NCBI GenBank assembly: GCA_017462605.1
Contig: JAFTQV010000088.1
Span: 1 to 32,957 of the forward strand
Source of the DNA: Clostridia bacterium
GTDB lineage: Bacteria; Bacillota; Clostridia; Oscillospirales; CAG-272
DNA length: 32,957 bases
Direction: 5' to 3'
Below, piece after piece: positions 20,396-29,900 of this stretch. The position numbers and the translations under genes are program-made. The first letter of the stretch is position 1, and each line of letters begins with the position of its first letter. The notes below the pieces were generated by a model. It saw nothing but the letters and a program-made list of their open reading frames with translations. It was not told where the DNA came from and did no database searches.

Positions 20396-22735
20396 ATGAG
20401 ATCAACTTTTAAAAGAATTACCTGCTTTGCGCTTGTTTGCGCGGTTCTTATCGGTATGCTTTCGGGCTTTGGCGTCAGCGCCGAGGAGGCAGAGCCTACC
20501 GCTTCTATCGTATCGAAAAACCTTTTTTACGGAGATACACTTAACCTTCAATTTGCCGTCAAGGCAGAAAATCTCGCATCGGGTGATACCGTAAGGCTTA
20601 AGGTATGCGACGAGGACGGCGAGCTTATCGAAACCGTGACCGATTCCGAGGCGGCTACCGTCAAGGGGCTCGAATGCCTTGTTTTCACGATGACAAAGGG
20701 CGTTCCCGCTCAGAAAATAAGCACTAAGGTATACGCTGCTGCCGAGGTCGTACGAGGCGGCTCGGTTATATCCTCAAGCGATGCTATGGAATACAGCGTG
20801 CTTCAGTATCTTTATGACAGGCTTATTGTCAGCGCCGAGGCAGGCAACGTTACACCCAAGCAGAAGGCGATGTACCTCGATCTTCTTGCATATGCAAGCT
20901 CTGCACAAAAGGCTCTCACCGAGACCGACGAGGAAGATCTGATAGGCAACCTTAGATTTATCAAGGCTCCCGGAGCCTCGATAACCGGCACCTACAAGGT
21001 CGGCGAGCATATTACGGGCTTCAGCCACGGTCTTAGCTTAAGCGCGGGCGATCTCGTTGTTTGGCAGCTCGATTATTACGATATGGACGGTAATTACGTC
21101 CGCTCAGAGGCGCTTTTTGACAGTGAGTTTTCATCCGAGGGCTTCACCGTCGGCGAATACAACGCCGTTATCACAGCGAGAACCAACGAGCTTACAGAGG
21201 CTGAGTATTTAAGCATGCCTGCGGCATTCGGAAGCTTCAGCGTTGAGAATGCGCAGCACCGTATAAGAATAATCTTCTCCGAGAAAATGAAGGCGGGCAC
21301 GACTATAACCTTCACGGGGAATACGGATACTTATAAATTCGCGGTTATTGAAACCGATAATCCCGAAAACGTTTACGCAAGCGGCGCTTACTTCCATGAC
21401 TCAAATTGGAACGTTGATAAAACGGCAAATTGGAACGGCACCCTGACGTCTTATACTATGCAGGGCGATTATTACCCCGGCATTATCCTTGCATATCAAA
21501 GCAACGGCAACCTCAACGAGGAAGATCATATAAAAAAGATCCACTCGATGTTTACCGTAAGCGGTAATAAGGCAGACGCTAAGGCAACAAGAGGAGAATT
21601 TACCGTATCGGAATTCAACGAGCAGGCGGCTCACCATGGAAACATCTATTATGACACCGGCTCTCTCGACACGAGATTCCGTATAACGATCTCCACAAGG
21701 CTGGAAGCGGGAACGACCATAGCCTTTAAGGGCGACAAAACTAAGTTCAAGTGGGCGGTAGCCGAGGCAGACTCTACCAAGGCGGATTCCTGCATCATAG
21801 ATACGGGCTGGAATAAGGACTGGGCAGACCCCTCTTCCTCATATACCACCGAAATAAACGGCGCATACATCACTCTTTCACTCTCGGAAATTAATGATAA
21901 ATCTTATGGCTACGAGGCTGCAAGAAGCGCTATTTTCGATATCATTTACGATCTCTTTGAGGTCAAGGGCAACAAGTATTACGATGCCATAAAGGTTAGC
22001 GAGGCTAATAGCTATTCGATCAACTCTGTCAATCACAGAGGTTATAGCGCGATAGCTCCTGAAAACACCCTTGCGGCATACAGACTATCTGCGCAAAGCG
22101 GCTTTAATGCAGTAGAATGCGATGTTAACTTTACAAAAGACGGCTATGCGGTCCTTCTTCACGACGATACTATCGACCGAACATCTAACGGAACGGGCAG
22201 CATCAGCGCACTTACTCTTGATGAGGTCAGAGCGCTTGACTTCGGATCATGGAAGAGCCCTTATTATGCAGGCGAAAAGATCCCTACCTTTGATGAATTT
22301 ATCTCGCTTTGCAAAAAGCTCTCGCTTCACCCTTATATTGAATTAAAAAGCTCTCTTACGGCAGACCAAGCAAAGACTCTCGTTGACACCGTTGAAAAAC
22401 ACGGTATGCTCGACAAGGTAAGCTGGATATCCTTCAAAAGCGCATCCCTTGCCGCGATCTCAGCTATTGATGAGACTGCGAGACTCGGATTGGTAACGGG
22501 AGATATCACGGAAAGCACCATTACCACCGCCAATTCTCTTAAGACAGGTTACGGCGAGGTATTCATCGATGCTTACTATACTCTTACGGCAGACGAAATA
22601 AACCTCTGCAAAAACGCAAATCTCGCGCTTGAGGTATACACGGTAAACAAGGTATCCGACGTTAAAGCGCTCGATGCTTATGTCAGCGGCGTTACCAGCG
22701 ATTACATCGTTGCGGGTAAGGTCCTCGGCGAATAA
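20396..22735 (+). CDS. Secreted multidomain protein with C-terminal glycerophosphodiester phosphodiesterase domain
   Basis: The start is ATG 20396 (AAAGGAG 8 nt upstream), giving 779 aa. Residues 1-30 are a signal peptide (ITCFALVCAVLIGMLSGF, then cleavage after GVSA). Then come a beta-rich N-terminal region (about 35-295), two related modules (AGTTITFTG near 300 and AGTTIAFKG near 437, each preceded by a FRI/RIRI strand), and a GDPD domain from about 540. GDPD catalytic residues are present: NHRGY (H547), VECD (E574, D576) and HDDTIDRTSNGTG (H589). It probably cleaves glycerophosphodiesters or teichoic-acid-type polymers outside the cell. There is no sorting signal, so it is released or held by the repeat modules. 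Confidence 0.88.
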   Translation: MRSTFKRITCFALVCAVLIGMLSGFGVSAEEAEPTASIVSKNLFYGDTLNLQFAVKAENLASGDTVRLKVCDEDGELIETVTDSEAATVKGLECLVFTMTKGVPAQKISTKVYAAAEVVRGGSVISSSDAMEYSVLQYLYDRLIVSAEAGNVTPKQKAMYLDLLAYASSAQKALTETDEEDLIGNLRFIKAPGASITGTYKVGEHITGFSHGLSLSAGDLVVWQLDYYDMDGNYVRSEALFDSEFSSEGFTVGEYNAVITARTNELTEAEYLSMPAAFGSFSVENAQHRIRIIFSEKMKAGTTITFTGNTDTYKFAVIETDNPENVYASGAYFHDSNWNVDKTANWNGTLTSYTMQGDYYPGIILAYQSNGNLNEEDHIKKIHSMFTVSGNKADAKATRGEFTVSEFNEQAAHHGNIYYDTGSLDTRFRITISTRLEAGTTIAFKGDKTKFKWAVAEADSTKADSCIIDTGWNKDWADPSSSYTTEINGAYITLSLSEINDKSYGYEAARSAIFDIIYDLFEVKGNKYYDAIKVSEANSYSINSVNHRGYSAIAPENTLAAYRLSAQSGFNAVECDVNFTKDGYAVLLHDDTIDRTSNGTGSISALTLDEVRALDFGSWKSPYYAGEKIPTFDEFISLCKKLSLHPYIELKSSLTADQAKTLVDTVEKHGMLDKVSWISFKSASLAAISAIDETARLGLVTGDITESTITTANSLKTGYGEVFIDAYYTLTADEINLCKNANLALEVYTVNKVSDVKALDAYVSGVTSDYIVAGKVLGE

Positions 22736-22753
22736 CCGAATAATTCTTTTACA

Positions 22754-22800
22754 AAATAAATCAGGCAGAGATCACAATTCTCTGCCTGATTTATTTTTCG
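22754..22800. terminator. Bidirectional terminator
   Basis: An 18-bp perfect stem (22754-22771 with 22779-22796; core CAGGCAGAGA) with a 7-nt loop and T-runs on both exits. It separates the convergent GDPD and YegP-type genes. Confidence 0.88.
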
Positions 22801-22807
22801 TTTTGTA

Positions 22808-23215
22808 TTACTCCTTGGGAGCAACAGTCTCGTCGATGACCTCTGCGTTCGGCGCATTGACAGCAACGCTTCTGATACCGTTCATGCAGCCGCTCTTGGA
22901 CTTATATCCGTCCTCACTCATCGCTATGCTCTCGCCGTTGGTTGCGATAAGTCTGTAGCGATAGAGTCCCGCCTTATCGAAGTAAACCTCAAACTTGGGG
23001 CAGGTCTTAGCCTCGGGATTTTTGAGGGTCTGATCCTCAATTCTTCCCTCTTCAACGCATCTTGCAGCGTTCTTGCCTACGCTTGCCATACCGGTCTTGC
23101 ACGAAGCCTTAGTTGCATAGATCTGGCTGGATACAGCGATCTTCTCCTTGTTTGCAGCTAAAAGGCTGAAGTTAAACGCACCGGAAGGCGTTTTCTTAAT
23201 GATAAACGTTCCCAT
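22808..23215 (-). CDS. YegP/DUF1508 tandem-domain protein
   Basis: A 135-aa cytosolic protein of two DUF1508 (YegP) repeats. The first is GAFNFSLLAANKEKIAVSSQIYATKASCKTGM, read as FNFSLLAANKEKIAVSSQIY plus an alpha segment ending GMASVGKNA; the second is YRYRLIATNGESIAMSEDGY plus GIRSVAVNAP. Each unit folds as a strand-strand-helix with G-x-x-S-V-x-x-N. Function is not established; E. coli YegP is a small stress-related protein. It has its own promoter (23247-23275) and a GGAGGA ribosome site. Confidence 0.92.
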   Translation of the reverse strand: MGTFIIKKTPSGAFNFSLLAANKEKIAVSSQIYATKASCKTGMASVGKNAARCVEEGRIEDQTLKNPEAKTCPKFEVYFDKAGLYRYRLIATNGESIAMSEDGYKSKSGCMNGIRSVAVNAPNAEVIDETVAPKE

Positions 23216-23246
23216 GATAATCCTCCAAATATGTAAAGTTAATACT

Positions 23247-23275
23247 ATTATAACAAATAAAATTCAAAAAGTAAA
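23247..23275 (-). promoter_or_regulatory. Promoter of the YegP-type gene
   Basis: On the minus strand TTTACT (23270-23275), 17 bp, TATAAT (23247-23252), about 30 nt before the ATG. Confidence 0.7.
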
Positions 23276-23376
23276 CTAATTTTTGTAAAAAATTCAAGAA
23301 AAATATCGAAAAATTTTTTATTTTTGTGCAAAAACGAAAAGTAATGAATTTTTCAAAACTAAAAGCTCGCTTTTGC

Positions 23377-23405
23377 TTGACAAACTACTCTTTCGGTTGT
23401 AAAAT
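23377..23405 (+). promoter_or_regulatory. Promoter of the MFS gene
   Basis: TTGACA (23377-23382), 17 bp, TAAAAT (23400-23405); short leader before ATG 23434. Confidence 0.75.
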
Positions 23406-23433
23406 AGGTTAGTATGTTTTTTGAGGCGAAGCT

Positions 23434-24600
23434 ATGTATACTCTTCTTTTAGCACTTATCTATCTTGCTTTTATCAGTCTTGGACTTCCCGATTCCCTGC
23501 TTGGAACGGCGTGGCCCGTTATGCGAATAGAATTCGGTCTCCCGATGTCCTACGCGGGCATCATCTCAATGATAATTTCGGGCGGAACTATCGTCTCGAG
23601 CCTTATGTCCGAGAGGCTGACGAAGAAGCTCGGCACACCTGCCGTCACCGTTGCGAGCGTCTTTCTGACTGCCGTATCGCTCTTCGGCTTTTCGGTATCA
23701 AAAAGCTTTCTTCCGCTTTGCTTTCTCGCCGTGCCGTACGGTCTTGGCGCGGGAGCGATAGACGCGGCTCTCAATAATTACGTTGCTGTGCATTACAATT
23801 CCCGCCATATGAGCTGGCTGCATTGCTTCTGGGGCGTGGGCACTATCATAAGCCCCTATGTTATGAGTCTTGCACTCACCTATTCAAGCTGGAATACGGG
23901 ATATCTCACCGTCTCGGTAATACAGGTCACGATAGCCCTTATACTCTTATGCACGCTCGGCGTTTGGCGCGTCAACGCGAAGAAGGACGGTCTTGACTCC
24001 GAAGGCAGCTCCCGGATCATAGGAATTTCGGGCGCTCTCAGGATAAAGGGCGTTCCCACGCTTTTATTCGGATTTTTCGCATACTGCGCGGCAGAGGCGA
24101 TCGCTATGCTTTGGTCTGCAAGCTATCTCGTTGAGGCGAGGGGGCTTTCCGAGGAGATAGCCGCGAGCCTTACTTCCCTTTTCTTTATTGGAATGACGCT
24201 CGGCAGATTTATCAACGGATTTCTGACGGCAAAGCTCCAAGACGGAGCGATCATAAGGATAGGCACCGCCGTATCGGCAGTTGGCGCCCTTCTCGTCATC
24301 ATACCGATCGACTCACCGATCACCGCAATAGTCGGTCTTGGACTTATCGGTCTTGGATTTGCGCCGATATATCCTTCTATAATACACTCCACCCCCGCGA
24401 ACTTCGGCAAGGAAAACTCCGAGGCTATAATAGGCATACAAATGGCAAGCGCCTACCTCGGAACGACTCTTATGCCCCCTCTTTTCGGAGTGATCGCGGA
24501 TCTCTCAACGATAAAGCTCTTCCCTATTTTCATTCTCGGCTTCACCGCTCTTATGATAGTAATGGTAGAGATAACGGCAAAAAAGACATCCTCGGATTAG
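23434..24600 (+). CDS. MFS permease
   Basis: A 388-aa protein with twelve hydrophobic segments, the common MFS length. The N-terminal LGLPDSLLGTAWPVMRIEFG and the loop SERLTKKLGTPAV between helices 2 and 3 (the usual G-x-x-x-D/E-R-x-G-x-R/K position) place it near the YfkF/FucP-like sugar and metabolite permeases. GRFINGFLTAKLQDG is the matching loop of the second half. It is monocistronic. The ribosome site GAGGCGAAG is modest. The C-terminal codons (TCC TCG GAT TAG) share 15 nt with the repeat junction at 25313, see the repeats. Confidence 0.88.
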   Translation: MYTLLLALIYLAFISLGLPDSLLGTAWPVMRIEFGLPMSYAGIISMIISGGTIVSSLMSERLTKKLGTPAVTVASVFLTAVSLFGFSVSKSFLPLCFLAVPYGLGAGAIDAALNNYVAVHYNSRHMSWLHCFWGVGTIISPYVMSLALTYSSWNTGYLTVSVIQVTIALILLCTLGVWRVNAKKDGLDSEGSSRIIGISGALRIKGVPTLLFGFFAYCAAEAIAMLWSASYLVEARGLSEEIAASLTSLFFIGMTLGRFINGFLTAKLQDGAIIRIGTAVSAVGALLVIIPIDSPITAIVGLGLIGLGFAPIYPSIIHSTPANFGKENSEAIIGIQMASAYLGTTLMPPLFGVIADLSTIKLFPIFILGFTALMIVMVEITAKKTSSD

Positions 24601-24619
24601 TTCTTTTCTCGGAACTCCC

Positions 24620-24755
24620 CACGCCAAGATCCTTCGCTTCGCTCAAGGATGACACCTGAAGGTGTCGGCGTGATTTACCTTGTACTGAAGCGAATACTAA
24701 GGCTTTCGGCGGACTCTAAAAATACCGCGAGCTAACCTCCGCCGCGTCATCCTCG
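24620..24755. repeat. Dispersed repeat with inverted ends, copy 1 (3' end interrupted)
   Basis: A 136-bp unit beginning CACGCCAAGATCCTTCGC that matches 25184-25319 at about 133 of 136 positions. The left end (CGCCAAGATCCTTCGCTTCG type) is inverted relative to the right end (CGAAGCGAAGGATCTCGGCG type, complete in copy 3). Within it GACACC/GGTGTC forms a hairpin. The right inverted end here is split: it starts at about 24747 and resumes at about 24818 after an inserted segment. Confidence 0.85.
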
Positions 24756-24759
24756 AGCA

Positions 24760-24815
24760 AGGTGTTTTTCTCGAGATTCTTCGCTTCGCTCGAGAATGAC
24801 AACGAAAAAACACCG
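24760..24815. repeat. Small inverted element nested in the repeat end
   Basis: GGTGTTTTT (24761-24769 area) faces AAAAACACC (24807-24815 area) around an inner CTCGAGATTCTTCG/CGAGAATGAC pairing. It interrupts the right inverted end of copy 1, which resumes as GCGAAGGATCTCGGCGG. Confidence 0.6.
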
Positions 24816-24852
24816 CCGCGAAGGATCTCGGCGGAAACGGAGAGTAAATTAA

Positions 24853-25149
24853 ATGTTTTACATTTATATACTGACCAATCAAACAAACAAAGTAATGTAT
24901 ATCGGTGTTACAAATGATTTACGACGCCGATTGTATGAACATAAGAATGAACTGATTTCAGGATTCACTAAAAAATATCATACACATAAGCTGGTGTATT
25001 ATGAAAGTTACCAATGCATAGACGATGCTATTTTAAGAGAAAAACGGCTAAAAGGATTACTCAGAATAAAGAAAAATGAATTAGTTGAAACAATTAATCC
25101 CGATTGGGAAGATCTGTCCAATAAATTATTTCCGAGTGTTTTTATTTAG
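24853..25149 (+). CDS. Stand-alone GIY-YIG nuclease-domain protein
   Basis: A 98-aa protein consisting of a single GIY-YIG endonuclease fold of the UPF0213/YhbQ-like type. Visible active-site pieces: Y3-x-Y5 and Y16-I-G18, R24/R25 with H30 (NDLRRRLYEH), Y50, and E63 in LREKRLKG, the metal-binding glutamate. It ends with the family pattern INPDWEDL. GC content is much lower than in neighbouring genes, and it is flanked by near-identical 136-bp repeats, which suggests acquisition with them. There is no good ribosome site (GGAGAG is 12 nt upstream). Related proteins are often linked to DNA repair or mobile DNA; the role here is unknown. Confidence 0.92.
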   Translation: MFYIYILTNQTNKVMYIGVTNDLRRRLYEHKNELISGFTKKYHTHKLVYYESYQCIDDAILREKRLKGLLRIKKNELVETINPDWEDLSNKLFPSVFI

Positions 25150-25183
25150 ATTTCCGTAATTTGCATCGTGCCTACAAGCCAAT

Positions 25184-25319
25184 CACGCCAAGATCCTTCG
25201 CTTCGCTCAAGGATGACACCTGAAGGTGTCGGTGTGATTTACCTTGTACTGAAGCGAATACTAAAGCTTTCGGCGGACTCTAAAAATACCACGAGCTAAC
25301 CTCCGCCGCGTCATCCTCG
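25184..25319. repeat. Dispersed repeat, copy 2 (right end truncated)
   Basis: A 136-bp match to copy 1 (three differences seen by eye). It stops inside the right inverted end at TCATCCTCGG and continues ATTAGTTTCTTT, which resembles the end of the MFS gene and the DNA after it (24587-24610). Confidence 0.85.
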
Positions 25320-25345
25320 GATTAGTTTCTTTACCCGGTGCTTTC

Positions 25346-25513
25346 CACGCCAAGATCCTTCGCTTCGCTCAAGGATGACACCTGAAGGTGTCGGCGTGTT
25401 TTGCGCTTTACCTTGCGACTGAAATAAATGCAAAGGCTCTCAACAGACTGTGCAAATTACCGCGAGCCAACCTCCGCCGCGTCATCCTCGAGCGAAGCGA
25501 AGGATCTCGGCGG
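25346..25513. repeat. Dispersed repeat, copy 3 (complete inverted ends)
   Basis: The left end matches the other copies (CACGCCAAGATCCTTCGC), the middle diverges (about 25399-25465), and the right end CATCCTCGAGCGAAGCG with GGATCTCGGCGG is the reverse complement of the left end over about 30 bp. It is the only copy with both ends intact. The following AATGTTTTAC (25521-25530) is also found at the start of the GIY-YIG gene. Confidence 0.85.
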
Positions 25514-25548
25514 ACTATGAAATGTTTTACAAAACGGAGAATAATACT

Positions 25549-26076
25549 ATGAATTTTTACGAGCTGAACGAAAAAAGGCAGTCAACGAGAAAATACGATA
25601 AGGACCGCCCGATCGAGGATGAGAAGCTTGGGAGAATACTTGAGGCGGCAAGGCTTTCGCCATCCGCATGCAACGGTCAGCCCTACTTCTTCACTTTAGT
25701 CACGGGCGAAAAGAAGAATGAGGTTGCCAAGGCTTGCGGCGGTATGGGTATGAACGCATTTGCCCGCGATGCATACGCTCTTATAGTGATCTCGGAGATG
25801 CCCTACGTCAAGTCTGCTCTTCTCGGCTCGAAGCTGAAGGGCAACGATTACAGGTCAATGGATATAGGCATCGCCGCAATGGCTCTTACTCTTGCCGCGA
25901 CCGAGGAAGGGCTCGGAAGCTGCATTTTAGGCTGGTTTGACGATAAAGAAATAAGAGAGCTTTGCTCGATAGAAGGCGCGGTAAGACTCGTTATCACCTT
26001 GGGCTACCCGAAGGACGAGACTATTCGCGAAAAGAAAAGGAAATCCCCCGAAGAGATCTATAAAATTATAAAATAA
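25549..26076 (+). CDS. Nitroreductase-family flavoprotein
   Basis: I choose ATG 25549 (CGGAGA 9 nt upstream); the frame stays open back to 25450 but only through repeat DNA. The 175-aa protein is an FMN-dependent NAD(P)H oxidoreductase of the nitroreductase fold: RQSTRKYD at residues 10-17 binds FMN phosphate, SACNGQP is the second contact, and GLGSCILGWFD is the C-terminal dimer/FMN element. Length is at the short end of the family. Substrate is not predictable. It is followed by a membrane protein gene 22 nt downstream with its own AAAGGAG. Confidence 0.92.
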   Translation: MNFYELNEKRQSTRKYDKDRPIEDEKLGRILEAARLSPSACNGQPYFFTLVTGEKKNEVAKACGGMGMNAFARDAYALIVISEMPYVKSALLGSKLKGNDYRSMDIGIAAMALTLAATEEGLGSCILGWFDDKEIRELCSIEGAVRLVITLGYPKDETIREKKRKSPEEIYKIIK

Positions 26077-26098
26077 AAATATAAAAAAGGAGCAAAAC

Positions 26099-26854
26099 AT
26101 GAATTATCTTGAACTCATCAAGGGACTGCGCTCTGAGGCTATGGAGAAGCTTCAGTATAAAAAGCTTGCGATGCCCTACAGCATCTTCGCATTCATTGCA
26201 GTCCTCCCCTTCGTGGTAAGCGCATTTCTTACTATGGTGCTTTACTACGTTTTAGCATTTCTCTACAACTGCTTCGCATCGGCAGTAACCTACCTTGAAG
26301 GCTGGCTTAAGGAGAACAAAAAGGACGTTCAGCACGCAACCGAGGCTGTGCTTTACTTTGTAACCGTCCCCTTCATCTTCTTCTGCCACGTGCTTCTCTC
26401 CGTCTTCGCTATATTCTTCTACTTCACCTGGTTCTCAGCTCAGTGCAGCTTCTTTATAGCTACCCTCGGCGGAACCCGCTGGCAGCCATTCATCAATACG
26501 GCTTCCTACTCGGCGGATAATAAGAAGCTTTATGCAAGAGCAAACGCGACCGCAAGCCTTGTATTCTCTCTCGTATCCTTCGTTCTTTATGCGGTTATAA
26601 CCGTGCTTACCGTTATAGGTCTCTTCGGCGGACTTGATTATGACGTTATGGAGAACCTTCCCGTGCTTCATATCCTTTACCAGATCGGTCTCGGTATTGC
26701 AGTTCCGATCATATTCAAGAAGAGCGATACTCCCGATGAGGAGAAGACCGAAGAAAAGCCCGTCTATATCCCCCATACCGATGCAGAGGATAAGCCTGAG
26801 GCTTCAGATGATAATGCGACAACTATAACTTTGGTAGATCCTAATAATAACTAA
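26099..26854 (+). CDS. Membrane protein of unknown function
   Basis: A 251-aa protein with four to five hydrophobic segments (about residues 28-60, 84-112 and 146-170, then around 190) and an acidic cytosolic tail (about 205-251, rich in Glu/Asp). The start has AAAAAGGAGC upstream. I do not recognise the family; the N-terminal LIKGLRSEAMEKLQYKK helix and the TRWQPFINTASY loop are its most distinctive parts. It is co-directional with and close to the nitroreductase gene and ends before a bidirectional terminator. A role in envelope stress or transport cannot be judged from sequence. Confidence 0.72.
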   Translation: MNYLELIKGLRSEAMEKLQYKKLAMPYSIFAFIAVLPFVVSAFLTMVLYYVLAFLYNCFASAVTYLEGWLKENKKDVQHATEAVLYFVTVPFIFFCHVLLSVFAIFFYFTWFSAQCSFFIATLGGTRWQPFINTASYSADNKKLYARANATASLVFSLVSFVLYAVITVLTVIGLFGGLDYDVMENLPVLHILYQIGLGIAVPIIFKKSDTPDEEKTEEKPVYIPHTDAEDKPEASDDNATTITLVDPNNN

Positions 26855-26871
26855 AATTACTTAATAAAACA

Positions 26872-26911
26872 CCCGAAATGCCAACTATCGGTAGCATTTC
26901 GGGCGTTTTTT
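26872..26911. terminator. Bidirectional terminator
   Basis: A 10-bp perfect stem (CCCGAAATGC 26872-26881 with GCATTTCGGG 26894-26903), then GTTTTTT on the plus side and TGTTTTATT on the minus side. It separates two convergent genes. Confidence 0.85.
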
Positions 26912-26937
26912 CTTTGTGGGATATAATATCCTTTTAT

Positions 26938-29900
26938 TTACTTGTATTTTTTAACGGCGAACAGCTTAGTTCCCTTAAACGCCGTCTTATGGCACTTCGT
27001 TCCCTTAAAGACCGAGATAGTCTTAAGGTTCTTCGAGCCGCGGAAGGCGTCCTTATCTATGTAAGTCACCGTTCTCGGGATAAAAATAGAAGTAAGACCC
27101 AAGCAATTAGAGAAGGCGTTGCCCGCAATTTCGGTAACGGAATCGGGGATGATTACCTCTCTGACGTCCGCTCTCGAATCAAAGGCGTAGTTGCCTATGA
27201 CCTTGACGGTATTCGGTATCTCTACCGATCCGCCGCCGCCCGAATATCTCGTCAGAACTCCGCTTTCGATGACGAACTTCTTTTTAAGCTGCTCTGCCTC
27301 GCTCTCTGCCTTATCCTTATTTTCGCTCTTCGGAGTCGGAGCTTTTTCTATCGGCTTCTCCTTAGCGGGTGAGGGTGAGACGAGCTTCGGCGAGGAAGGC
27401 TCATCAAAAATTATGGGAGATGGCGCGGGCTTCGGCTTGGGCGCAGGCTTTGCCTCTGCTTTAGGCTTTGGCGCAGTCTTAGGCTTAGGTTCAGCCTTAG
27501 GCTTGGGAGCTTCCGCCTTCGGCGTATCTGCGGTCGGAGCCGCTATCGGCTTCTCTTCGGGAATAGTGAATTTTCCGCTCTTATAAGGCGACTCATCGGG
27601 AGTATAATATTCAAGCTTATTCTTTGAAGCCTGACCCGATCTCGACGCATAAGTGGTCTTCGTGACCCTCATTCCCTCGGGCGCGTGAATGGTGAGATTA
27701 TATCCGTGGAAGCAGCCCTTTTCAAGTTTCTTGACTCCCTCGGGCAGCCAGATATGGCAGCGCTTATCTCCGCCGTACCAGAGGCATTCAAACTCTATCA
27801 CCTCGGTTCCCGGGGAGACTATGATCTCCTCGTAGTGACCCCAGCAAAGCCACCTTCCCAGCTTTTTAAAGGGCGGAAGAGTTATGCTCTTAACGTTTTT
27901 GAACTGAAGGCTGTCTGCCGCTATAAAGACAACGTTCTTCGGCAGCTCGATCTCTTCAACCCCGTCAAATCGATAATCGGGATCGGTGAGGTTCACATTA
28001 TGCGCTATGATCCTCGTATCGGGGTGATAGACCAGCTTTTTCGGCGGATCAATTATATCTACTGCGGCAAGATACGGATTGTTCTCCGAGGGGATGTATT
28101 TAACTCCGCCGTATTCGTTATATTTAAATAAAGGAGAGTCTCTGAAAACATCTGTAATGGACTCGAGGCTATCGGGAATTCTGACATTTGAGAGCTTCTC
28201 GCATCGGCAAAAAGCTTCAAAATAGATCTCCTTGACGCTATCGGGAATATATACCTCGGTGAGCGATGAGCAGCCTCGGAATGCGGATGAATCTATAAGC
28301 TTGACCGAGGTGGGTATTTCGATCGACTCAAGGCTTACGCAATCCTCAAAGGTGCCGCTCTGAATATCCTTGATACCCTTCGGCAGCTTGATCCTTTTCA
28401 GCTTCCTCATTCCCGAAAAGGCGCTCTGGGATATAAACTTAACGCTCTTCGGGCAGATTATCTCTTCAACGGGGCAATATGCGTCAAAGGCGTACTGGTC
28501 TATTTCCTTAACGCCCTCGGGTATTACGACCTTTTTATCTCTGCCGAGATATTTCGAGAGCTTTCTTTCGCCGTCCGTGAAATCTATTCTATAAGAAAAA
28601 TCGCCCTCGATCTCGCGGAACTGAGTCGAATACATCCTGATATTATAGTCGTATATTATTTTTGCTACCTCGTCCTTCCTCTCGTCGGGCACGAATTTAA
28701 ATTGACTGCTCATAAATCCGTTGGTGTTTTCCACGTCCATGGTGAGCGCCCTTATAAGAAGCTCGATCGCCTTCTGCCTGTCGCTATCCGTGGGGCTTGG
28801 AATATCCTTGGGATCTACGCGGGACTTGCCGCTCCAGTATTCATATCTATCAGTCAGAAGATAGATCGCGTATTCCTTGGAGCTTGCTCCCTCGCCCGCT
28901 TCTGCTCCGAGGCGGTAGTATTCAAGCTCGCGCGGCTTATCCCATATAGAGTAAAGAAGAGCCATAAGAGAATATGCGCCGTCCACGCAAAGGCGTATAC
29001 CTATATTGCAAAGCTCTATCGCAGCATCTCTGTCTCTCGGGCCTATCGAGGTGCCTGAATTGACGTTCTCGTTATAGTATCTTACCATATTATTCAGAGC
29101 ATGCCTGCTTCCGTGGCGCGCAGCCTTAAGCCATAGCTTGCGCCTCTCCTCACCGTCCGGCAGCCAAAGTCCCTTAAGATAAAGGCATCTCGGCTCGCAG
29201 GCGTCTGCCCATTTCAATATGCTCTCGCGCTTTGTGAACACATCGGTTCTGGGATAACTTGTAGCATCGGGCTTTGCGAAGCCGTAGCGCTCAAGATTAT
29301 AGAGGTAGATCGCCGCATCCGCCGAGCCTCTTCTCTCCGCTTCAAGCAAAAGAGCCTTACCCTCTTCCGTGTCCGCTCCCTTACCGACCTTGATCATCTT
29401 CGAAAGCGCAAGACCAACGTAGCCATCGGCGACTCCCGCCTTGACAGCCTTTCCGAAAAGCTCCTCCGCTACCCGAAGATCCTTATCGACTCCGAGACCC
29501 TCATAGTATCTTTTTCCGTCAAGAGCGAACGCCTCGGGCGCGCCTATATCGTAAAGCCTCTTTATATATTCCGCAGCCTTATCGAAGTTTTTGTATACGC
29601 GGTTGCCGAGAAGGTACATTTTAGCAAGATACGTAAGCGCGTACGCCGAATTCTCCGCTGCCGCCTTTTCAAGATTGAAGAGAGCCTTTTCGGGATCGGG
29701 ATCGCCGTCTATTCCAAAAGAATAGTATACTCCGAGCGGACCCTTATATTTATCGCCTGCGGCTGCCGCCGTTTCGGCAATTTTCTTGGCAAGCGAAGAA
29801 TTCTCTTCCGCGCCGAGGCCGAAGGCGTACGACTCAAAAAGAATATGCGCCGCATCCATACAGCCCTCGCTATAAGCTTCCTTAGCAAATGCAAAGGCGC

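Noticed and set aside
24619..25513. CRISPR array.
   Set aside because: Repeats are over 130 bp, few, irregularly spaced and have inverted ends; there are no short repeat-spacer units.
25450..25548. N-terminal extension of the nitroreductase.
   Set aside because: The extra 33 codons lie in repeat DNA, and a ribosome site sits directly before ATG 25549, where the family's conserved start begins.
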